Assembly (NCBI GenBank): GCA_005879255.1
Contig: VBKY01000058.1
Coordinates: 1-14,487, forward strand
Length of the DNA: 14,487 nucleotides
Reading direction: 5' to 3'
Source: Deltaproteobacteria bacterium
GTDB lineage: Bacteria > Desulfobacterota_B > Binatia > UBA9968
Positions 14,357-14,487 of the stretch are shown one piece after another. A program made the position numbers and the translations under genes. How positions within the stretch are numbered: position 1 is the stretch's first letter; each line of letters begins with the position of its first letter. The notes below the pieces were generated by a model, which saw only the letters and a program-made list of their open reading frames with translations, did not search any database and was not told the DNA's origin.

Positions 14357-14478
14357 GCGCCGGGATTGCCGATCAGTTTGTCGTTCTGGGCCGGGCCAGG
14401 TGAAGAAGGGGTGTTCTAAAAGCGGCTTCAGGCTACGCCTCCGCAGAAACTCATGTGCAAGCGGCGCATCTTCAGTGA
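14357..14478 (+). pseudogene. Degraded 3' end of an amidase gene
   Basis: From GCGCCGGGATTGCCGATCAG the sequence follows the amidase gene at 4051-4131: APGLPISLSFWAGPGEEG is preserved in protein sense, with silent changes in Ser, Leu, Pro and Gly codons. The next two codons differ (VF for TI). One base is then lost in the following Leu codon, and KAAS-Y follows in the shifted frame. Restoring the base allows reading on to TGA 14476-14478 with a diverged tail. Nothing matching lies before 14357, so only the extreme C-terminus remains. Confidence 0.75.
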
Positions 14479-14487
14479 AGGTGAGTT

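Overview
The window is typical of a GC-rich, uncultured soil, sediment or groundwater bacterium. Secreted amidase, COG2159 amidohydrolase, paralogous MmgE/PrpD proteins, a TcuA-like flavoprotein, orphan solute-binding proteins and several families of short intergenic repeats are a mix I associate with Binatia-type 'Deltaproteobacteria', Tectomicrobia or Rokubacteria. That placement is an inference from gene content. No rRNA, tRNA, CRISPR array or intact transposase gene was seen.

Layout. 1-96 (+) is the last 31 codons of a probable NAD-dependent epimerase. 214-1236 (-) is an amidohydrolase with a candidate promoter that has a 13-bp palindrome between its -35 and -10 boxes. A 630-bp divergent spacer full of hairpin-forming repeats separates it from a secreted 774-aa amidase (1870-4194, +) and a periplasmic solute-binding protein (4327-5406, +). 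Five intact genes then run on the minus strand, read from right to left: an IclR regulator (12378-11536), an MmgE/PrpD protein overlapping it by 4 bp (11539-10148), a TcuA-like FAD dehydrogenase (9832-8354), a second solute-binding protein (8068-7052) and a second MmgE/PrpD protein (6943-5582). A wrecked third MmgE/PrpD gene (10147-9874) and a 210-bp MITE-like element (8144-8353) sit inside this cluster. The right end (12.4-14.5 kb) holds a secreted metallo-beta-lactamase-fold protein with an altered metal motif (13771-12959, -), surrounded by gene-tail debris and repeats.

How the genes may work together. The minus-strand cluster looks like an IclR-controlled uptake and oxidation module for a polycarboxylate. 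The binding protein would capture the acid, the TcuA-like enzyme would desaturate it (tricarballylate to cis-aconitate in the namesake enzyme), and the MmgE/PrpD proteins, whose family includes 2-methylcitrate dehydratase and cis-aconitate decarboxylase, would act on the product. The substrate is not shown by the sequence. The amidase and first binding protein may form a second unit: extracellular amide hydrolysis followed by capture of a product. Neither binding protein has a permease or ATPase here.

The most unusual signal is in the debris. The last ~165 bp of the first binding-protein gene recur at 12664-12830 with a nonsense codon and a 1-bp deletion, yet all four other substitutions are synonymous. 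Both copies are followed by the same 62-bp repeat, identical between the two sites. A third copy of the repeat lies at 14237-14299, next to a degraded tail of an amidase paralogue. The right end therefore appears to carry remnants of a second amidase and binding-protein set.
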